From Candidatus Heimdallarchaeota archaeon LC_2 (GTDB lineage: Archaea; Asgardarchaeota; Heimdallarchaeia; Heimdallarchaeales; Kariarchaeaceae), in contig MDVR01000044.1 of the NCBI GenBank assembly GCA_001940725.1, positions 1 through 42,226 of the forward strand: a stretch of 42,226 bases of DNA, given 5' to 3'. The notes below the pieces were generated by a model that searched no databases, was not told the DNA's origin, and saw only the letters and a list, made by a program, of their open reading frames with translations. Every line of letters starts with the position of its first letter. The first letter of the stretch is position 1. The position numbers were made by a program, and so were the translations under genes. Shown here piece by piece: positions 41,332 through 42,226 of this stretch.

Positions 41332-42226
41332 ATGGAATTAACAGAGATTGAAATCAAATTTAATAAACTAAAAATCCCAAATGATCTCGAATATCCAGAA
41401 TTGCTAAAATATCTAAAAGAAGGAGTTGAAAATGCATTACAATTCTCGCAGAATGTAGACAACACTTTCTTTCATCAAGAATGGAACTCAGAAGAAATAG
41501 CGAATAGCGTTAATCATGATATTCCTTCAAAATCGATTGAATTTAAATCACAACTCACATTCATTAAAGAAAAGTTAATTCCCTATTTTCCATCGACAGG
41601 ATCAAGTTCCTTCCTTGCTTATGTACCCTCCGATCCAATGCCTCAAAGTATGATTATTGCAGCTTTAACTCCATTTTTCAATCAATTTGTTGGTAGTGTA
41701 CAAGGATCTCCTGGTGGAACTGCAATCGAGAGCCTTGTAATTCGATGGATAGCCCAACTATTAGATCTACCTGAATCTGCATTTGGATGTTTTACTTCTG
41801 GAGGATCAATGGCAAATTTAACTGGCATTTATACAGGATTGATTCATCAACTCATGAAAAATGGGATTGATTTCAAAGAAGATGGACTTATTGGTAGCAA
41901 AAGACCACGAATTTATATTTCTGATCAGACACATAATGCTATAGAAAAAGCAATACTTGTTTTAGGTCTTGGTTACAATAGCATTCACAAGATTAAAACA
42001 GAAGATGATTATCGACTTACCAAAGAACTAGTTGAAAAAGCAATAAAACTAGATGTTGAAGAGTTTGGTGACACCATAATTCCACTGATGATAGTTGGAA
42101 CAGCTGGAACTACAAATACTGGTGCAATAGATGATTTGAATGGATTACGTGAACTTTGTGACAAATACGATTTATGGTTTCATATTGATGGGGCTTATGG
42201 AGCATTTTCCAAGCTAAGTGATTTGG
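41332..42226 (+). CDS. Group II PLP-dependent decarboxylase, N-terminal part (cut by window end)
   Basis: About 298 residues are visible, starting ATG at 41332. It belongs to the aromatic-amino-acid/glutamate decarboxylase family: PSTGSSSFLAYVPSDP near the start, GSPGGTAIESLVIRW, FTSGGSMANLTGIYTG (PLP phosphate-binding), the stacking His in ISDQTHNAIEKA, VGTAGTTNTGAIDD and the Asp pair region WFHIDGAYGAF, whose Asp binds the pyridine nitrogen. The catalytic Lys lies beyond the window. Likely product of decarboxylation is an aromatic amine (tyrosine, tryptophan or phenylalanine as substrate), but Asp or Glu cannot be excluded. Confidence 0.93.
   Translation, partial: MELTEIEIKFNKLKIPNDLEYPELLKYLKEGVENALQFSQNVDNTFFHQEWNSEEIANSVNHDIPSKSIEFKSQLTFIKEKLIPYFPSTGSSSFLAYVPSDPMPQSMIIAALTPFFNQFVGSVQGSPGGTAIESLVIRWIAQLLDLPESAFGCFTSGGSMANLTGIYTGLIHQLMKNGIDFKEDGLIGSKRPRIYISDQTHNAIEKAILVLGLGYNSIHKIKTEDDYRLTKELVEKAIKLDVEEFGDTIIPLMIVGTAGTTNTGAIDDLNGLRELCDKYDLWFHIDGAYGAFSKLSDL

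Overview
The window looks like a piece of chromosome from an AT-rich archaeon. Evidence: an archaeal class III (type IV pilin-type) signal peptide, TATA boxes about 25 bases upstream of start codons that often have no leader, a DUF89 protein, a Sulfolobus-type ferredoxin, and a seven-helix membrane protein ending in what looks like a longin/roadblock-type domain. Together with oxygen-dependent enzymes (homogentisate dioxygenase, an FMN 2-hydroxy-acid oxidase), this suggests an Asgard archaeon of the Heimdallarchaeia kind. The lineage is an inference from gene content; no marker gene (rRNA, ribosomal protein) is present. I found no tRNA, rRNA, transposase, integrase or CRISPR array.

Bases 1-16500 are mostly metabolism in short, often convergent units: the end of fumarylacetoacetase, a HAD phosphatase, a Maf pyrophosphatase, homogentisate 1,2-dioxygenase, a 2-hydroxy-acid oxidase, a hotdog thioesterase, a cupin, an alpha/beta hydrolase, an LLM-class flavin oxidoreductase, an SDR epimerase, 6-phosphogluconolactonase, a coiled-coil/winged-helix regulator, an acyl-CoA dehydrogenase and an O-methyltransferase. 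The two tyrosine-catabolism enzymes (homogentisate to fumarate plus acetoacetate) lie 4.4 kb apart. Between them is an orphan gene for a highly basic protein with no Asp or Glu at all.

Bases 16600-26400 hold a NagD-like HAD, then a surface-protein region: a 650-residue exported protein, a four-CBS protein, a CoA-pyrophosphatase-like Nudix protein, a very large pilin-like protein and a 742-residue exported LanC-like toroid protein with Ig-like domains and a membrane anchor. These three large surface proteins contain no cysteine.

Bases 26400-32200 hold DUF89, a degenerate Nudix protein, a TerB-like protein coupled to a DUSP23-like phosphatase, and a divergent pair of small zinc-binding proteins. 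The intergenic region of that pair, with both promoters and both start codons, is present as three perfect tandem 430-bp units (29126-30412). The rightward gene of the pair encodes a zinc ribbon plus a photoactive-yellow-protein-like PAS domain that lacks the chromophore cysteine. A tandem GNAT protein follows.

Bases 32200-42226 hold a TPR/acidic-linker/double winged-helix protein, a 7Fe-type ferredoxin with a degraded zinc site, a DinB-like protein, a DCC-family thiol protein, a TusA/DsrE2 sulfur-carrier pair, several small membrane proteins, and the first ~300 codons of a group II PLP-dependent decarboxylase cut by the window end.
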